NCBI RefSeq assembly: GCF_015351105.1
Contig: NZ_JADKRR010000001.1
Span: 62,001-126,000 of the forward strand
From: Clavibacter sp. VKM Ac-2872
GTDB taxonomy: Bacteria; Actinomycetota; Actinomycetes; Actinomycetales; Microbacteriaceae
Direction: 5' to 3'
DNA: 64,000 nucleotides
Each line of letters opens with the position of its first letter. Position 1 is the stretch's first letter. The position numbers were made by a program, and so were the translations under genes. Below the pieces are notes generated by a model. That model saw nothing but the letters and a program-made list of their open reading frames with translations, searched no databases and was not told where the DNA came from. Positions 15,586 to 24,703 of this stretch are shown piece by piece.

Positions 15586-16170
15586 ATGCCCGCTGCTGCG
15601 CACGAAGTCCTGACCGTCCCCGACCGGGCCGCGTGGCGCGCCTGGCTCGATGCGAATGGGGAGGCGTCCGACGGCGTCTGGCTGGTGCTCGCGAAGAAGG
15701 GCACGACGGATCCGACCTCGCTCACCTACGCCGAGGCCCTCGACGAGGCGCTGTGCAGCGGGTGGATCGACGGGCAGACCGCGAGCATCGACGAGCGGGT
15801 GTTCCGGCGCCGCTTCACCCCCAGGCGGACGGCGTCGCTGTGGTCGGAGCGCAACATCGGCCTGGTCGCGACGCTCACCGCGGAGGGGCGGATGCGTCCG
15901 GCCGGGATCCGCGAGGTCGAGCGCGCGCAGGCCGACGGTCGGTGGGAGCGCGCCTACGCGGGCCAGGCGTCGGCGGTCGAGCCCGCTGACCTGCTGGCCG
16001 CGCTCGCCGCGTCGCCCGCCGCCGAGGCCGCCTTCGCGACGCTGTCCAAGGTCAACCGCTACGCCGTGATCCACCGGGTGACGACCGCGCCGAACGCGAC
16101 CGTCCGGGCGAACCGGCTCGCGAAGCTCGTCGCGATGCTCGAGCGCGGGGAGACGCCGCACCCGCAGTGA
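15586..16170 (+). CDS. YdeI/OmpD-associated-family protein
   Basis: A 194-residue soluble protein of the YdeI type. Characteristic stretches are DGVWLVLAKKGTT, LTYAEALDEALCSGWIDGQ and FTPRRTASLWSERNI within residues 25-90. The biochemical function of the family is not established. It lies 40 bp after the rhodanese gene on the same strand. Confidence 0.85.
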   Translation: MPAAAHEVLTVPDRAAWRAWLDANGEASDGVWLVLAKKGTTDPTSLTYAEALDEALCSGWIDGQTASIDERVFRRRFTPRRTASLWSERNIGLVATLTAEGRMRPAGIREVERAQADGRWERAYAGQASAVEPADLLAALAASPAAEAAFATLSKVNRYAVIHRVTTAPNATVRANRLAKLVAMLERGETPHPQ

Positions 16171-16182
16171 GCGGGCGGTGGC

Positions 16183-16767
16183 TCAGGAGGCGGTGGCGAA
16201 CCAGTCCCGCGCGAGCACCGACATGACGACCTCGTCGTGGAACGCGCCGTCGTGGAAGACGGTCTCGCGGAGCACGCCCTCCTCGACGAAGCCGACCTTC
16301 CGGTAGGTCGCGCGGGCGCGGGCGTTGTACGCGAACACGTGCAGCTCGATCCGGTTCAGGCCCATCTCGCGGAAGCCGTAGTCGACGAGCGTGCGGACGG
16401 CGTCGGTGCCGTAGCCGGAGCCCGTGTGCTCGGATCCGATCATCACCGTGAGGGTGGCCGCGCGCGTGAGGAGCTTCGCGCCGAAGAGCGTCACATGGCC
16501 GACGAGCCGGCCGGAGATCCGGTCGGTGACGCAGAACCCCACCGCGCCGGCCGGCTCGTTGTCGCTCCACTTCCGCCACATCTCCGCGACGTCGCCCTCG
16601 GGCCGCGGCCGCACCGTGAGCTGCTGCAGGACCGCCCCCTCCGGATCCCGCCACCAGCGCACCAGGTCGGGCAGGTCGGCCTCCTCGAGCGCGCGCAGCC
16701 GGATCCGCTCGCCCTGCAGGATCCCCGCGCCGTACCGCTGCGGGTCGCCCGCGTCCGTCCACGTCAT
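16183..16767 (-). CDS. GNAT-family N-acetyltransferase (RimJ/RimL type)
   Basis: A 194-residue acetyl-CoA-dependent acyltransferase. The acetyl-CoA loop region is IGSEHTGSGYGTDAVRTLVD near residue 110. The C-terminal motif NRIELHVFAYNARARATYRK is typical of the Rim-like group that acetylates N termini or small molecules. The start ATG at 16767 gives the standard N terminus (GERIRLRALEEADLPDLVRW). Convergent with the YdeI-like gene. Confidence 0.92.
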   Translation of the reverse strand: MTWTDAGDPQRYGAGILQGERIRLRALEEADLPDLVRWWRDPEGAVLQQLTVRPRPEGDVAEMWRKWSDNEPAGAVGFCVTDRISGRLVGHVTLFGAKLLTRAATLTVMIGSEHTGSGYGTDAVRTLVDYGFREMGLNRIELHVFAYNARARATYRKVGFVEEGVLRETVFHDGAFHDEVVMSVLARDWFATAS

Positions 16768-16799
16768 GCGGACATGGTGCCAGAGGCGTCCGCGCGGGG

Positions 16800-17114
16800 T
16801 CAGTGGCCGAGCTCGATGAGCAGCACGCCGCCGATGATGAGGGCGATGCCCGCGAGCATCGTGCGCGTCAGCGGGTCCCGGAAGAGGACGCGCCCGAGGA
16901 TCGCCGTGAGGGCCACGCCGGTCGCCGCCCAGATGCCGTACGCGACGCCGATCGGCAGGCCGAGCGAGAGCGCGCCCGCGAGCATCGAGAACGCGGTGAC
17001 GTAGCCGACCGCGACGACCGCGTACCAGCGCTTCCGGCCGTCGGTCGCGAGCTTGAGGGAGATGGTCGCGGCGACCTCGGTGACGATGGCGATCGCGAGC
17101 AGGAGCCCGGCCAT
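16800..17114 (-). CDS. SMR-family multidrug efflux subunit, second of a pair
   Basis: A 104-residue four-helix membrane protein. Glu13 of AIVTEVAATISLKLA is the conserved proton/drug-binding residue, and PIGVAYGIWAATGVALTAI is the SMR signature. Its start overlaps the stop of the upstream SMR gene in TGATG. Paired SMR genes usually form a hetero-oligomeric pump in which the two subunits insert in opposite orientation. Confidence 0.94.
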   Translation of the reverse strand: MAGLLLAIAIVTEVAATISLKLATDGRKRWYAVVAVGYVTAFSMLAGALSLGLPIGVAYGIWAATGVALTAILGRVLFRDPLTRTMLAGIALIIGGVLLIELGH

Positions 17115-17494
17115 CAGCGGGCCTCGCCGGTCGGGGCGGCGGGCGCGGCGGATGCGGTGGCCGCGCGAGCCGCGTGCGCGCGCTGCGAGCCGAGCTCGAC
17201 GAGCAGGACGCCCGCGACGATGAGCACGAGGCCGAGGATCATCGGGCCCGTGAGCGGCTGTCCGAACAGGACCGTCGCGCCGACCGCGGTGAGCGCGACG
17301 CCGGACGCGCCCCAGATCCCGTAGGCGACACCGACGGCCATGCCGGCCTTCAGCACGCGGGTGAGGAACCAGAACGCCGTGAGGTAGCCGGCGACCACGA
17401 GCGCGTACCAGCCGGGCGTGTCCACGGCGGCCTGCAGGGCGAGGGCGGCGGCCACCTCGGAGAGGATGGCGGCGCCGAGGAGGAGCCACCTCAT
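17114..17494 (-). CDS. SMR-family multidrug efflux subunit, first of a pair
   Basis: A 126-residue four-helix membrane protein with the conserved Glu at residue 13 (ILSEVAAALALQAA) and the signature GVAYGIWGASGVALTAVGA. It has an extra 20-residue Ala-rich cytoplasmic tail (ARAATASAAPAAPTGEAR) that its partner lacks, which fits the asymmetric subunits of heterodimeric SMR pumps. First gene of the pair. Confidence 0.94.
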   Translation of the reverse strand: MRWLLLGAAILSEVAAALALQAAVDTPGWYALVVAGYLTAFWFLTRVLKAGMAVGVAYGIWGASGVALTAVGATVLFGQPLTGPMILGLVLIVAGVLLVELGSQRAHAARAATASAAPAAPTGEAR

Positions 17495-17625
17495 GGGGTG
17501 GGCCTGCGGGGGCGCATGCGGGGCGTCGAGGTCATGGGGAGACCGTATCGCGTGATTCGGCCAGGTGGCCCAATCTCATCTCCCGCGCAGGCGGCTCCCG
17601 GCGGATCCGCAGGGCGCGGCCGGCG

Positions 17626-18285
17626 TCAGACGCCCGGCAGCGTGAGCGTGAGGATCCCGTCGCGCACCGCGACCGTCGTGCCGCGGTGGTCGCGGACGCG
17701 GGGGAGGCCGACGGTCGCGTCGCTCTCGTGGTCGCCCACGACGACCACGCGCATGCCCGCGGCGAGGCCCGCGCGGATCCCGGCCTCGGCGTCCTCGTAG
17801 ACGATCGCGTCCGCGGGATCCACGCCCAGGCGCGACGCCGCGAGCAGGTAACCGTCCGGGTGCGGCTTGCCGGCCGCCACGTCCTCGGCGGTGACGAGCA
17901 GGTCGGGCACGCGGACGCCGGCGCCCGTGAGGCGGGCGCGCGCGAGCTCGCGGCCGGCGCTCGTGACGAGGGCGTGGGATCCGGCGGGCAGCGCCGCCAC
18001 GAGCTCGCGGGCGCCGGGGATCTCGACCGTGGCGGGGCTGCCGTCGAGCTCGAGCCGGTCGAGCTCGGCGAGGAGCGCGGGCACGTCGCTGCCGGCGGGC
18101 GCGAACCGGGCGATGCTGTCGGCGGCGCGCACGCCGTGGATCCGCCGCAGGAGGTCGGCCGGGTCGTGGCCGAAGCGCTCGGCGAGCATCGTCCAGATCT
18201 CCTCGACGAGCGCGGTCGAGTCGACGAGCGTCCCGTCCATGTCGAGGAGGAGCGCGCGGGCGGTGAGCGTGACGGGGGAGGGCAT
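17626..18285 (-). CDS. HAD-family phosphatase (beta-phosphoglucomutase / sugar-phosphatase-like)
   Basis: A 219-residue HAD hydrolase. The nucleophile Asp15 and general acid Asp17 lie in LLLDMDGTLVDST; motif II is LVTSAGRELARARL, motif III the Lys in GKPHPDGYLLAAS, and motif IV IVYEDAEAGIRAGLAAG. This is the subfamily I layout of sugar phosphatases such as YfbT or OtsB-like enzymes. Substrate not determinable. Confidence 0.93.
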   Translation of the reverse strand: MPSPVTLTARALLLDMDGTLVDSTALVEEIWTMLAERFGHDPADLLRRIHGVRAADSIARFAPAGSDVPALLAELDRLELDGSPATVEIPGARELVAALPAGSHALVTSAGRELARARLTGAGVRVPDLLVTAEDVAAGKPHPDGYLLAASRLGVDPADAIVYEDAEAGIRAGLAAGMRVVVVGDHESDATVGLPRVRDHRGTTVAVRDGILTLTLPGV

Positions 18286-18380
18286 GCGTCCAGTCTCCCG
18301 GACGGGTGGCGGCCGGGCGATGCCGCGTCGGCCACGATGGAGGGGAGGCCGCGATCCGACGCGGGACGGACGGAGGCGAC

Positions 18381-18626
18381 ATGGGCGCGGGTGACACGCA
18401 TGAGGTGGAGAGCGGGAAGGTCCGCACGCTCGCGGGCATCGCGGCCTTCGCCCTGGCGCTGGGGCTGCTGATCGTGGGGCTCGTGCCGGATCTGTCGACC
18501 GAGGGCGGCCGGGCCGGGGGCACCCCCGCGTGGTTCGGCGCGGGCCTCTTCGCGGTGCCCGGCCTCGCGGGCCTCGGCTGGGCGGCTGTGCGGGCGATCC
18601 GACTCCGGAGGCGATCTCGTGGCTGA
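18381..18626 (+). CDS. Small two-segment membrane protein
   Basis: An 81-residue protein with segments near residues 16-37 (LAGIAAFALALGLLIVGLVP) and 50-70 (WFGAGLFAVPGLAGLGWAAV) and a basic C terminus (RLRRRSRG). Family not recognised. It overlaps the following small membrane gene by 8 bp, so the two are probably co-translated. Confidence 0.65.
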   Translation: MGAGDTHEVESGKVRTLAGIAAFALALGLLIVGLVPDLSTEGGRAGGTPAWFGAGLFAVPGLAGLGWAAVRAIRLRRRSRG

Positions 18627-18813
18627 CGTGCTGGCGGTGGCGCTCAAGATCGTGACCATCGTGTGCCTGATCGGCATGGGGATCTCCGCGTTCCGCACCT
18701 TGAACCACACGTCTCGGACGAACGAGCCCGCACCCCTGTCGATGTACCGGACCGGAGCGGTGTTCGGTGCGATCGGGATCGTCGCGGTGATCGCGCAGTT
18801 CGTCACCGACTGA
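18619..18813 (+). CDS. Small two-segment membrane protein, coupled to the preceding gene
   Basis: A 64-residue protein starting at GTG (18619) with GGAGG 7 bases upstream, inside the end of the previous gene. Two hydrophobic segments (ALKIVTIVCLIGMGISAF and TGAVFGAIGIVAVIAQFV) are separated by a polar loop. No family recognised. Confidence 0.62.
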   Translation: MADVLAVALKIVTIVCLIGMGISAFRTLNHTSRTNEPAPLSMYRTGAVFGAIGIVAVIAQFVTD

Positions 18814-18915
18814 CCCGACGGGTCGGAGTCCCGCCGCTGTCCCCTCCCCGCCCGCACCGGTTACGGCTCCCGCCGGGCCCGGCCGGCCGCCGCGGGCCGG
18901 CCGTAGCCTGGGGGC

Positions 18916-20061
18916 ATGGCGGGATCCACCGGGCGCGGGCGCGCATCGCACCATGTCGTCATCGGCGCGGGGCTCGCGGGGGCGGCCACCGCCTGGCAGC
19001 TCGCGAGCCGCGGGCACGCGGTCACGGTGCTGGAACGCGACCGGCCGGCGGGCATGCTCGGCAGCTCGCACGGCTCCGCGCGCATCCTCCGCTACGCCTA
19101 CGACGACCCCTTCTACGTGCGCCTCGTGCGCGACGCCCGCGTGCTCTGGGACCGCCTCGAGCGCACCACGGGCGCGGGGCTCGTGACCCCGACCGGATCC
19201 GTCGACTCCGGCCTGGTGCGCCGCCCCGCCGAGCTCGCGCGCGTGCTCGAGCGCGTCGGCGTCGAGCACGAGCTGATGGGCGCGCGCGAGGCCGAGGGCC
19301 GCTGGCCGGAGATGTCCTTCGACTCCGACGTGCTGTTCCACCCGGCCGCGGGCGTCGTCGACGCGGAGGCCGCGGTGCGCACGATGCTCGACCTCGCGGT
19401 CGCGCACGGCGCCGTCGTGCACGAGGGCTGGGAGGCCGCGTCCGTCGAGCGGGTCGGCGCGGGCTTCGCGGTCACGTCCGACGACGGCCGCCGGATCGAG
19501 GGCGACAGCGTCGTCGTGGGCGCCGGCGCCTGGCTGCCCGAGCTGCTCGCGGGCGCGCTGCCGCTGCCGCGCGCGGCCCTCGACCGCATCCCGCCGCTGC
19601 GCGTGCGGCAGGAGCAGGTGTTCCACTTCCCCTACATGGACGGGCCGCCGGCCCGGGCCGTGCCGACCTCGATCCACATGGACGAGCGCATGCAGGTCTA
19701 CGCGCTCCCCGGCGGACGCGACGTGGAGGGCCGCGGCCACAAGGTCGCCGAGTTCGACGGCGGGCGCGTGATCCCGTCGGCCGCGCACCAGGATGGCGTC
19801 GTGGATCCGGTCAACCGCGCCCGCGTCGTCGACTGGGTGCGCCGCAACCTGCCGGGCGTCGAGCCCGTGCCGTACGCGGAGGCGACGTGCCTGTTCACGA
19901 GCACGCCCACCGAGGACTTCGTGATCGACCGGGTCGACGGGATCACGATCGTCTCGCCCTGCTCCGGCCACGGCGCCAAGTTCGCGCCGCTCATCGGCAG
20001 CCTCGCGGCGGATGCGGCGACCGGCGAGCGCATCGAGCCGCGGTTCGCGCTCGCGCCCTGA
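18916..20061 (+). CDS. FAD-dependent amine oxidase (sarcosine oxidase / N-methyltryptophan oxidase type)
   Basis: A 381-residue flavoenzyme of the DAO family that should oxidise an N-methyl amino acid to amine plus formaldehyde and peroxide. The FAD-binding GAGLAG is at residues 17-22. SSHGSARILRYAYDDPFYVRL near residue 52 matches monomeric sarcosine oxidase. Cys325 in TCLFTSTPTEDFVID corresponds to the residue that carries covalent FAD in that group, and SPCSGHGAKFAPLIG follows. Monocistronic; substrate uncertain. Confidence 0.9.
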   Translation: MAGSTGRGRASHHVVIGAGLAGAATAWQLASRGHAVTVLERDRPAGMLGSSHGSARILRYAYDDPFYVRLVRDARVLWDRLERTTGAGLVTPTGSVDSGLVRRPAELARVLERVGVEHELMGAREAEGRWPEMSFDSDVLFHPAAGVVDAEAAVRTMLDLAVAHGAVVHEGWEAASVERVGAGFAVTSDDGRRIEGDSVVVGAGAWLPELLAGALPLPRAALDRIPPLRVRQEQVFHFPYMDGPPARAVPTSIHMDERMQVYALPGGRDVEGRGHKVAEFDGGRVIPSAAHQDGVVDPVNRARVVDWVRRNLPGVEPVPYAEATCLFTSTPTEDFVIDRVDGITIVSPCSGHGAKFAPLIGSLAADAATGERIEPRFALAP

Positions 20062-20080
20062 GGAAGGGAGCCGTCGCGCG

Positions 20081-20758
20081 TCAGACCTTCTGCGGGCGCC
20101 CGCGGCCGCCGGTGCGCACACGCGTGCGGACCGGATCCCGCGCCTCGGCCCGCTCGGCCGCCCGCTCCCGATCCGCCGCCAGCCGCGCCAGCTCGTCGCG
20201 CAGCTCGCCGACCCGGTCGTCGCGTCCCTCCTCGGGGAACGCGCCCGGCAGCAGCTGCGGGGCGAGCCGCGCGCGCACGATCTGCTCGAGCGCCGAGTCG
20301 CGCGCGATGACCAGCACCTCGCGGAGCGCATCCGGGTCGCGCGACAGGGCGCCGAGCCGCTCGACGATCTCCTCCGCGATCTCGGCGCGCAGCCGCAGAC
20401 CCGGCACGTCGCCCTCGCGGTAGTCGTCGGGCCGGCGTCCCTTGCCGTCGCGCAGCGCCGCGCGGTCGCGGGCCATGCGCAGCCGCTCCGCCTCGCCGCG
20501 CTTCTCGCCGATGAGCTCGGCCAGCTCGCCGCGGAGCGCCTCGATGAGCGACTCCTCGTCGTACGGGCGGCGCTCCCGCAGCGTGCGCAGGATGATCAGG
20601 TTCACCATCTGGATCCGGAGCGCGACGCCCACGAGCAGCAGCGCCTCCTCGACGAGCAGCTCCTTCCGCGCCGGATCCGCGGCGACGCGGGCAGCCACGG
20701 ACGGCGGCGGGGCGCCCGGCTTGGAGGGCTTCGCGGGGCGGATGCGGGGCCGGGGCAT
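20081..20758 (-). CDS. Hypothetical charged soluble protein
   Basis: A 225-residue protein of unknown family. It starts at the ATG at 20758 with GGGAGGA upstream. The N terminus is Pro/Lys-rich (RPRIRPAKPSKPGAPP). The rest is predicted helical with many Arg/Glu pairs (LRGELAELIGEKRGEAERL, RRPDDYREGDVPGLRLRAEI), and the tail is basic (RTRVRTGGRGRPQKV), which suggests a nucleic-acid or coiled-coil role. No catalytic motif seen. Confidence 0.7.
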   Translation of the reverse strand: MPRPRIRPAKPSKPGAPPPSVAARVAADPARKELLVEEALLLVGVALRIQMVNLIILRTLRERRPYDEESLIEALRGELAELIGEKRGEAERLRMARDRAALRDGKGRRPDDYREGDVPGLRLRAEIAEEIVERLGALSRDPDALREVLVIARDSALEQIVRARLAPQLLPGAFPEEGRDDRVGELRDELARLAADRERAAERAEARDPVRTRVRTGGRGRPQKV

Positions 20759-20890
20759 GATGTCCTCCCGGTCCGCTCGCTCCACCGGCGAGGTGCTCCC
20801 AGATTACGCGGAACGGCCGACCTCGGGGTGGATCGCGCCCCCATCCCCGTGCCGATCCGCGGGCGTCATCCGTGGCGCCGCTGGGCGCCG

Positions 20891-21850
20891 TCAGCCCATC
20901 CGCCGCCGGAGGAACGCGAGCGTGCCGAGCTCGTCGTCGATGCCGCCGCCGTCGTGGCCGTTGTACTCCCACTCGGCGATCTCCTTCTCGCCCGCGTACG
21001 CGTTGAACGCGCCGTAGACGGTGGAGGGCGGGCAGGTCGCGTCCATGAGGCCCACCGAGAAGCGCGCCGGCGCGGTCGCGCGGCGCGAGAAGGCGACGCC
21101 GTCGAAGTACCGCAGCACGGCGTGCACGTCCTCGCCGCGGCCCCGGTGCGTCTTCAGGTAGTCCACGACCTCGTGGTACGGGTACGCGTCGGTGATGTGG
21201 GTGGCCCGCTCGATGTCGCAGAGGAACGGCACGTACGCGGAGACCGCCGCGACGTCGTCCCGGAGGCCGGCGACCGCGAGCGCCATGCCGCCGCCCTGGC
21301 TGCCGCCCTGCACGGCGATGCGCGACGGATCCACCACGTGGAGCGAGCGGGCCACGTCGACCGCGCGCACCGCGTCGGTGAAGAGGCGGCGGTAGTAGTA
21401 CGTCTCGCGGGAGGCGATGCCGCGGGTCATGAAGCCGGGGATCGCGGGTCCGGCCTCGCCGTGGTCGGCCGTGTCGCCCGCGCTCCAGTACGAGCCCTGG
21501 CCGCGGGTGTCCATCTGGAGGTGCGCGAAGCCGGCGGCCGCGTAGATCAGCGTCTCCTCGGCGCGTCCGCGACCGCCGCCGTAGCCGACGAACGAGACGA
21601 CGGTGGGCAGCGGGCCGGTCGCGCCCGCGGGGGTGCGCAGCCAGGCGCGCACGTCGGTGCCACCGGATCCGGCGAAGGTCACGTCCTGCACGTCGACGAG
21701 CGCGAGGTCGGTCTCGACCGGCGCGAGGCGCACGTCGAGGTCGTGCTGCGCCGCCTCGGCGAGGGTGTCGGCCCAGAAGGCGTCGAAGTCGTCGGGGTCG
21801 ACGTGGCTGCTGACGTGCGCGCGGGCGGCGTCGACGGGTTCGATGAGCAT
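20891..21850 (-). CDS. Acetylxylan esterase / cephalosporin-C deacetylase family hydrolase
   Basis: A 319-residue alpha/beta hydrolase of the AXE1 family that removes acetyl groups from xylo-oligosaccharides or related esters. The catalytic triad is visible: Ser184 in GGSQGG, Asp270 in GLMDATCPPSTVYG and His299 in NGHDGG. The oxyanion-side motif DTRGQGS (residues 114-120) is characteristic. No signal peptide, so it acts in the cytoplasm on imported oligomers. It lies 136 bp after the peptide-ABC operon on the same strand and may be co-regulated. Confidence 0.93.
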   Translation of the reverse strand: MLIEPVDAARAHVSSHVDPDDFDAFWADTLAEAAQHDLDVRLAPVETDLALVDVQDVTFAGSGGTDVRAWLRTPAGATGPLPTVVSFVGYGGGRGRAEETLIYAAAGFAHLQMDTRGQGSYWSAGDTADHGEAGPAIPGFMTRGIASRETYYYRRLFTDAVRAVDVARSLHVVDPSRIAVQGGSQGGGMALAVAGLRDDVAAVSAYVPFLCDIERATHITDAYPYHEVVDYLKTHRGRGEDVHAVLRYFDGVAFSRRATAPARFSVGLMDATCPPSTVYGAFNAYAGEKEIAEWEYNGHDGGGIDDELGTLAFLRRRMG

Positions 21851-21986
21851 GGGTCCTCCGGGCGTTCGGCGGTGGGCGGGCGGTCGGCGTCCCGCGCGCC
21901 GTCGGGCCGCGTCGCCTCGATCATCATGCCCGCCTCGGCGTCGGGCGGCACGGCGGCACGGCGACGCGGTCGAGGCGCCGGGAGGC

Positions 21987-22646
21987 TCAGCGGAAGAGCG
22001 GCGTCCCGTCCGCGAGCTCGGCGTCGAGGAAGGTCCAGATCCACGCGAGCGCGCGCGCGTGGTCGAGGCCGGGGACCTTCTGGGACAGCTGCGTCGCGAT
22101 CCCGTCGCTGTAGGCCGCGAGCTTGAGCCCGACCTCGGGGGCGTCCACCGACCGGAAGACGCCGGCATCGACGCCGCGCCGGATCGTGCGGACGAGGCAC
22201 GCCTCCCACACGCGGAGGCGCTCGAGGCGCTCGGGCGTGAGGGCGGGCTTGCGGGCGACGGCCGTCCAGTAGTCCGACCAGAGCCGCCAGTGCGCCTCGG
22301 AGGCGTCGGTGCCGTCGAAGAGCGGCGCGACGAGCAGGCGGATGCCGTGCACGGGATCCGGGTCCGCGTCGACCTCCGCGACGGCCCCCGCGTAGAACCG
22401 GTCGGTCTCCAGCGCGACGACCTCGTCGAGGATCTCCGCGACGCTGGCGAAGTGGTACGTCACGGTGCCGACCGAGACGGCGCCCTCGGCCGCGATGTCG
22501 CGGAGGCCGGTGGCGGTGAGGCCCTGGCGGAGGATCACGGCGCGCGCCGCCTCGACGATCATCGCCCGCCGCACCTCGGGCTTCTCGCGCTTGCCGCGGC
22601 CGGCGGTCCCGGGCGCGCCGGCGGTCGCTGTCGTCCCGGCGCTCAC
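21987..22646 (-). CDS. TetR-family regulator of the peptide-ABC/hydrolase operon
   Basis: A 219-residue TetR protein of the BetI-like C-terminal class. HTH at about residues 28-70 (VEAARAVILRQGLTATGLRD, then AEGAVSVGTVTYHFASVAEI). It starts at GTG, overlapping the stop of the hydrolase in GTGA, so it is the last gene of the operon beginning at 29967. It probably responds to a substrate or product of the transported compound. The 20-bp palindrome before the operon is its candidate target. Confidence 0.9.
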   Translation of the reverse strand: MSAGTTATAGAPGTAGRGKREKPEVRRAMIVEAARAVILRQGLTATGLRDIAAEGAVSVGTVTYHFASVAEILDEVVALETDRFYAGAVAEVDADPDPVHGIRLLVAPLFDGTDASEAHWRLWSDYWTAVARKPALTPERLERLRVWEACLVRTIRRGVDAGVFRSVDAPEVGLKLAAYSDGIATQLSQKVPGLDHARALAWIWTFLDAELADGTPLFR

Positions 22647-24703
22647 GCGGACGTCCGCGGCACGACGTCGTCGAACACGCGGTCGGCGACGAGCACCTCG
22701 GGAGTGCCGTCGCCGCCGTCGCGCGCCCAGGCCCGCAGCGTGTTGACGATGCGGAAGGCGTCCGCGTCGGCCGTGACGCGTGAGGTCGTCTCCAGGCGCG
22801 CGCGCCAGCCCGGCTGCTCCATGCCGATGGCCCAGCGCGACTCGGCGACGGCCGACGTCGGGTCGCCGTCGGTGATCCGGTACGTCTCGCGGCTCGCCTC
22901 GGTGAAGACGAGGCCGTCGGGGTAGATGCGGGATCCGCCGTAGCCGGGGTCGACGTCGAGCGTCCACTCGCCGGTCGCCACGTCGTGCGAGACGCTGCGC
23001 TCGGGCAGGCCGGAGTCGCCGGGGATCCGCTCGATGGCGATCGGCGTGGACTGCTCGGGCTCCGCGAAGCGCACGCCGTCGTCCTCCGCGCGCGTCCAGA
23101 CCGGGAGGGTCACGGCGCTGCGGGAGGGCGCGACGACGAGGGTCGCCTCGCGGGCGTGCGGCCAGATCCACGGCCAGTACGCCGACGACACCGCGATGCG
23201 CAGCCGGTGCCCCGCGGGGAACGCGTGCCCGGTGGAGACGAGCGGCACGCGCACGACCTCCTCCTCGCCCGGCACCATCGGGTCGATCCGGGCGCGGTCG
23301 ATCCGCGTGTTCAGGTTGAGCGCGCCGCGCGTCACGAGGGTGGACGCGCCGTCGGGCGCCACGTCGCAGAGCCGCACCACGAGGTTCGCGTCGGGCAGGT
23401 CGCTCGTGACCGCGAGGTCGACGAGCACGTTGCCGAGCACGTCCAGCGGCTCGTCGAGGAGCAGGTCGAAGCAGACGGAGAGGCCGTCCTCCGCGCGCTG
23501 GTCCGGCGGCAGGTCGGTCGCGTTGCCGAAGGGGAAGAAGCGCCCGGCGTCGAGGCCCGTGCGCTGCGGGGAGCGGACCACGACGGCGTCGCCCGCAGCG
23601 GCCGGCCCGTGGAACGCGGTCAGCGGCAGCAGGGGCTGGGCGGCGACGGACGCGGGCGGCGGCCACGACTCCGCGGCGACCCAGCGCCCGGTGCGCTCGG
23701 GGTAGCTCGTGGCGGGCGGCTCGGAGTCGCTGAGGAAGGCGCGGAGCGCGGGATCCGCCTCGACGCCGGTGTCGACGCCCTTCAGCCAGCGGTCCCACCA
23801 GCGCAGCGTCTCCTGCAGGAAGCCGATCGACGGGCCCGGCGCGAGGCCGCGGTCCGGGTACTGGTGCGACCACGGGCCGACGATGCCCTTCACGGGAGAG
23901 GACAGGTTCTCCACGAGGCGCAGGACGGCGTCGCGGTAGGGATCCGCCCAGCCGCCGACCGCGAGCACGGCCGCCTCGATCGAGGAGTAGTCCTCGCACA
24001 CGCTGCCGTGCCGCCAGTAGTCGTCGCGCTCCTGGTGCGCGAGCCAGGTCGGCGTCATGGGCCGGTTCGCCTCGAGGCGCTCGCGCCAGCGTCCGACCCA
24101 GCAGTCGCCCACGACCTCGGGCCGCGGCGGCCGGGAGTTGAACGCGAACATCGTCGCGCCCCACGCCGCCATGTCGATGCCGAGCACCGCGCCGCCCATG
24201 TAGTGCACGTCGTTGTCGAACCGGTCGTCGGTGGAGCACACCGTGACGACGGCCTTGAGGGCCTCGGGCGCGCGGGCCGCCAGCTGCAGGCCGTTGAAGC
24301 CGCCCCACGAGATCCCGAAGACGCCGACGGCGCCCGTGCACCAGGCCTGCGCGGCGATCCACTCGATCACGGCGACGCCGTCGTCGAGCTCCTGCGCGGA
24401 GTACTCGTCGACGAACAGGCCGTCGGAGGATCCGGTGCCGCGGATGTCGACGCGGATGGACGCGTAGCCGTGGGCCGCGTACCAGGGGTGCCGCTCGCTG
24501 TCGCGCGGGGCGGTCCAGTCGTCGAGCCGGTAGGGCAGGTACTCGAGGAGCGCGGGGACGGGCTCGCCGCCCGAGGGCGCCCAGACGCGGGCGTGGAGCG
24601 GGGTGCCGTCGGGCATCGGGATCCAGACGTCGCGATGCGTGACGCCGTCGCCGTCATCGGCTCCGGGTGCGGCCTCGGTCGTCTCGTGCGCGGCGTCGGT
24701 CAT
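22643..24703 (-). CDS. CocE/NonD-family alpha/beta hydrolase
   Basis: A 686-residue serine hydrolase of the X-Pro dipeptidyl-peptidase S15 / CocE family, which cleaves amides or esters such as acyl peptides or amino-acid esters. The nucleophile Ser132 is in GISWGG, the strand before it is DIRGTGSSDG, and the C-terminal jelly-roll domain (from about residue 330) includes VRLCDVAPDGAS and GHRLRIAVSSAYWP. No signal peptide. Encoded between an oligopeptide-type ABC transporter (ATGA overlap) and a TetR gene (GTGA overlap), so it probably processes the imported substrate inside the cell. Confidence 0.92.
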   Translation of the reverse strand: MTDAAHETTEAAPGADDGDGVTHRDVWIPMPDGTPLHARVWAPSGGEPVPALLEYLPYRLDDWTAPRDSERHPWYAAHGYASIRVDIRGTGSSDGLFVDEYSAQELDDGVAVIEWIAAQAWCTGAVGVFGISWGGFNGLQLAARAPEALKAVVTVCSTDDRFDNDVHYMGGAVLGIDMAAWGATMFAFNSRPPRPEVVGDCWVGRWRERLEANRPMTPTWLAHQERDDYWRHGSVCEDYSSIEAAVLAVGGWADPYRDAVLRLVENLSSPVKGIVGPWSHQYPDRGLAPGPSIGFLQETLRWWDRWLKGVDTGVEADPALRAFLSDSEPPATSYPERTGRWVAAESWPPPASVAAQPLLPLTAFHGPAAAGDAVVVRSPQRTGLDAGRFFPFGNATDLPPDQRAEDGLSVCFDLLLDEPLDVLGNVLVDLAVTSDLPDANLVVRLCDVAPDGASTLVTRGALNLNTRIDRARIDPMVPGEEEVVRVPLVSTGHAFPAGHRLRIAVSSAYWPWIWPHAREATLVVAPSRSAVTLPVWTRAEDDGVRFAEPEQSTPIAIERIPGDSGLPERSVSHDVATGEWTLDVDPGYGGSRIYPDGLVFTEASRETYRITDGDPTSAVAESRWAIGMEQPGWRARLETTSRVTADADAFRIVNTLRAWARDGGDGTPEVLVADRVFDDVVPRTSA

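Noticed and set aside
20012-22126. 704-codon plus-strand open frame
   Set aside because: Crosses three convincing genes in antisense and has biased shadow composition.
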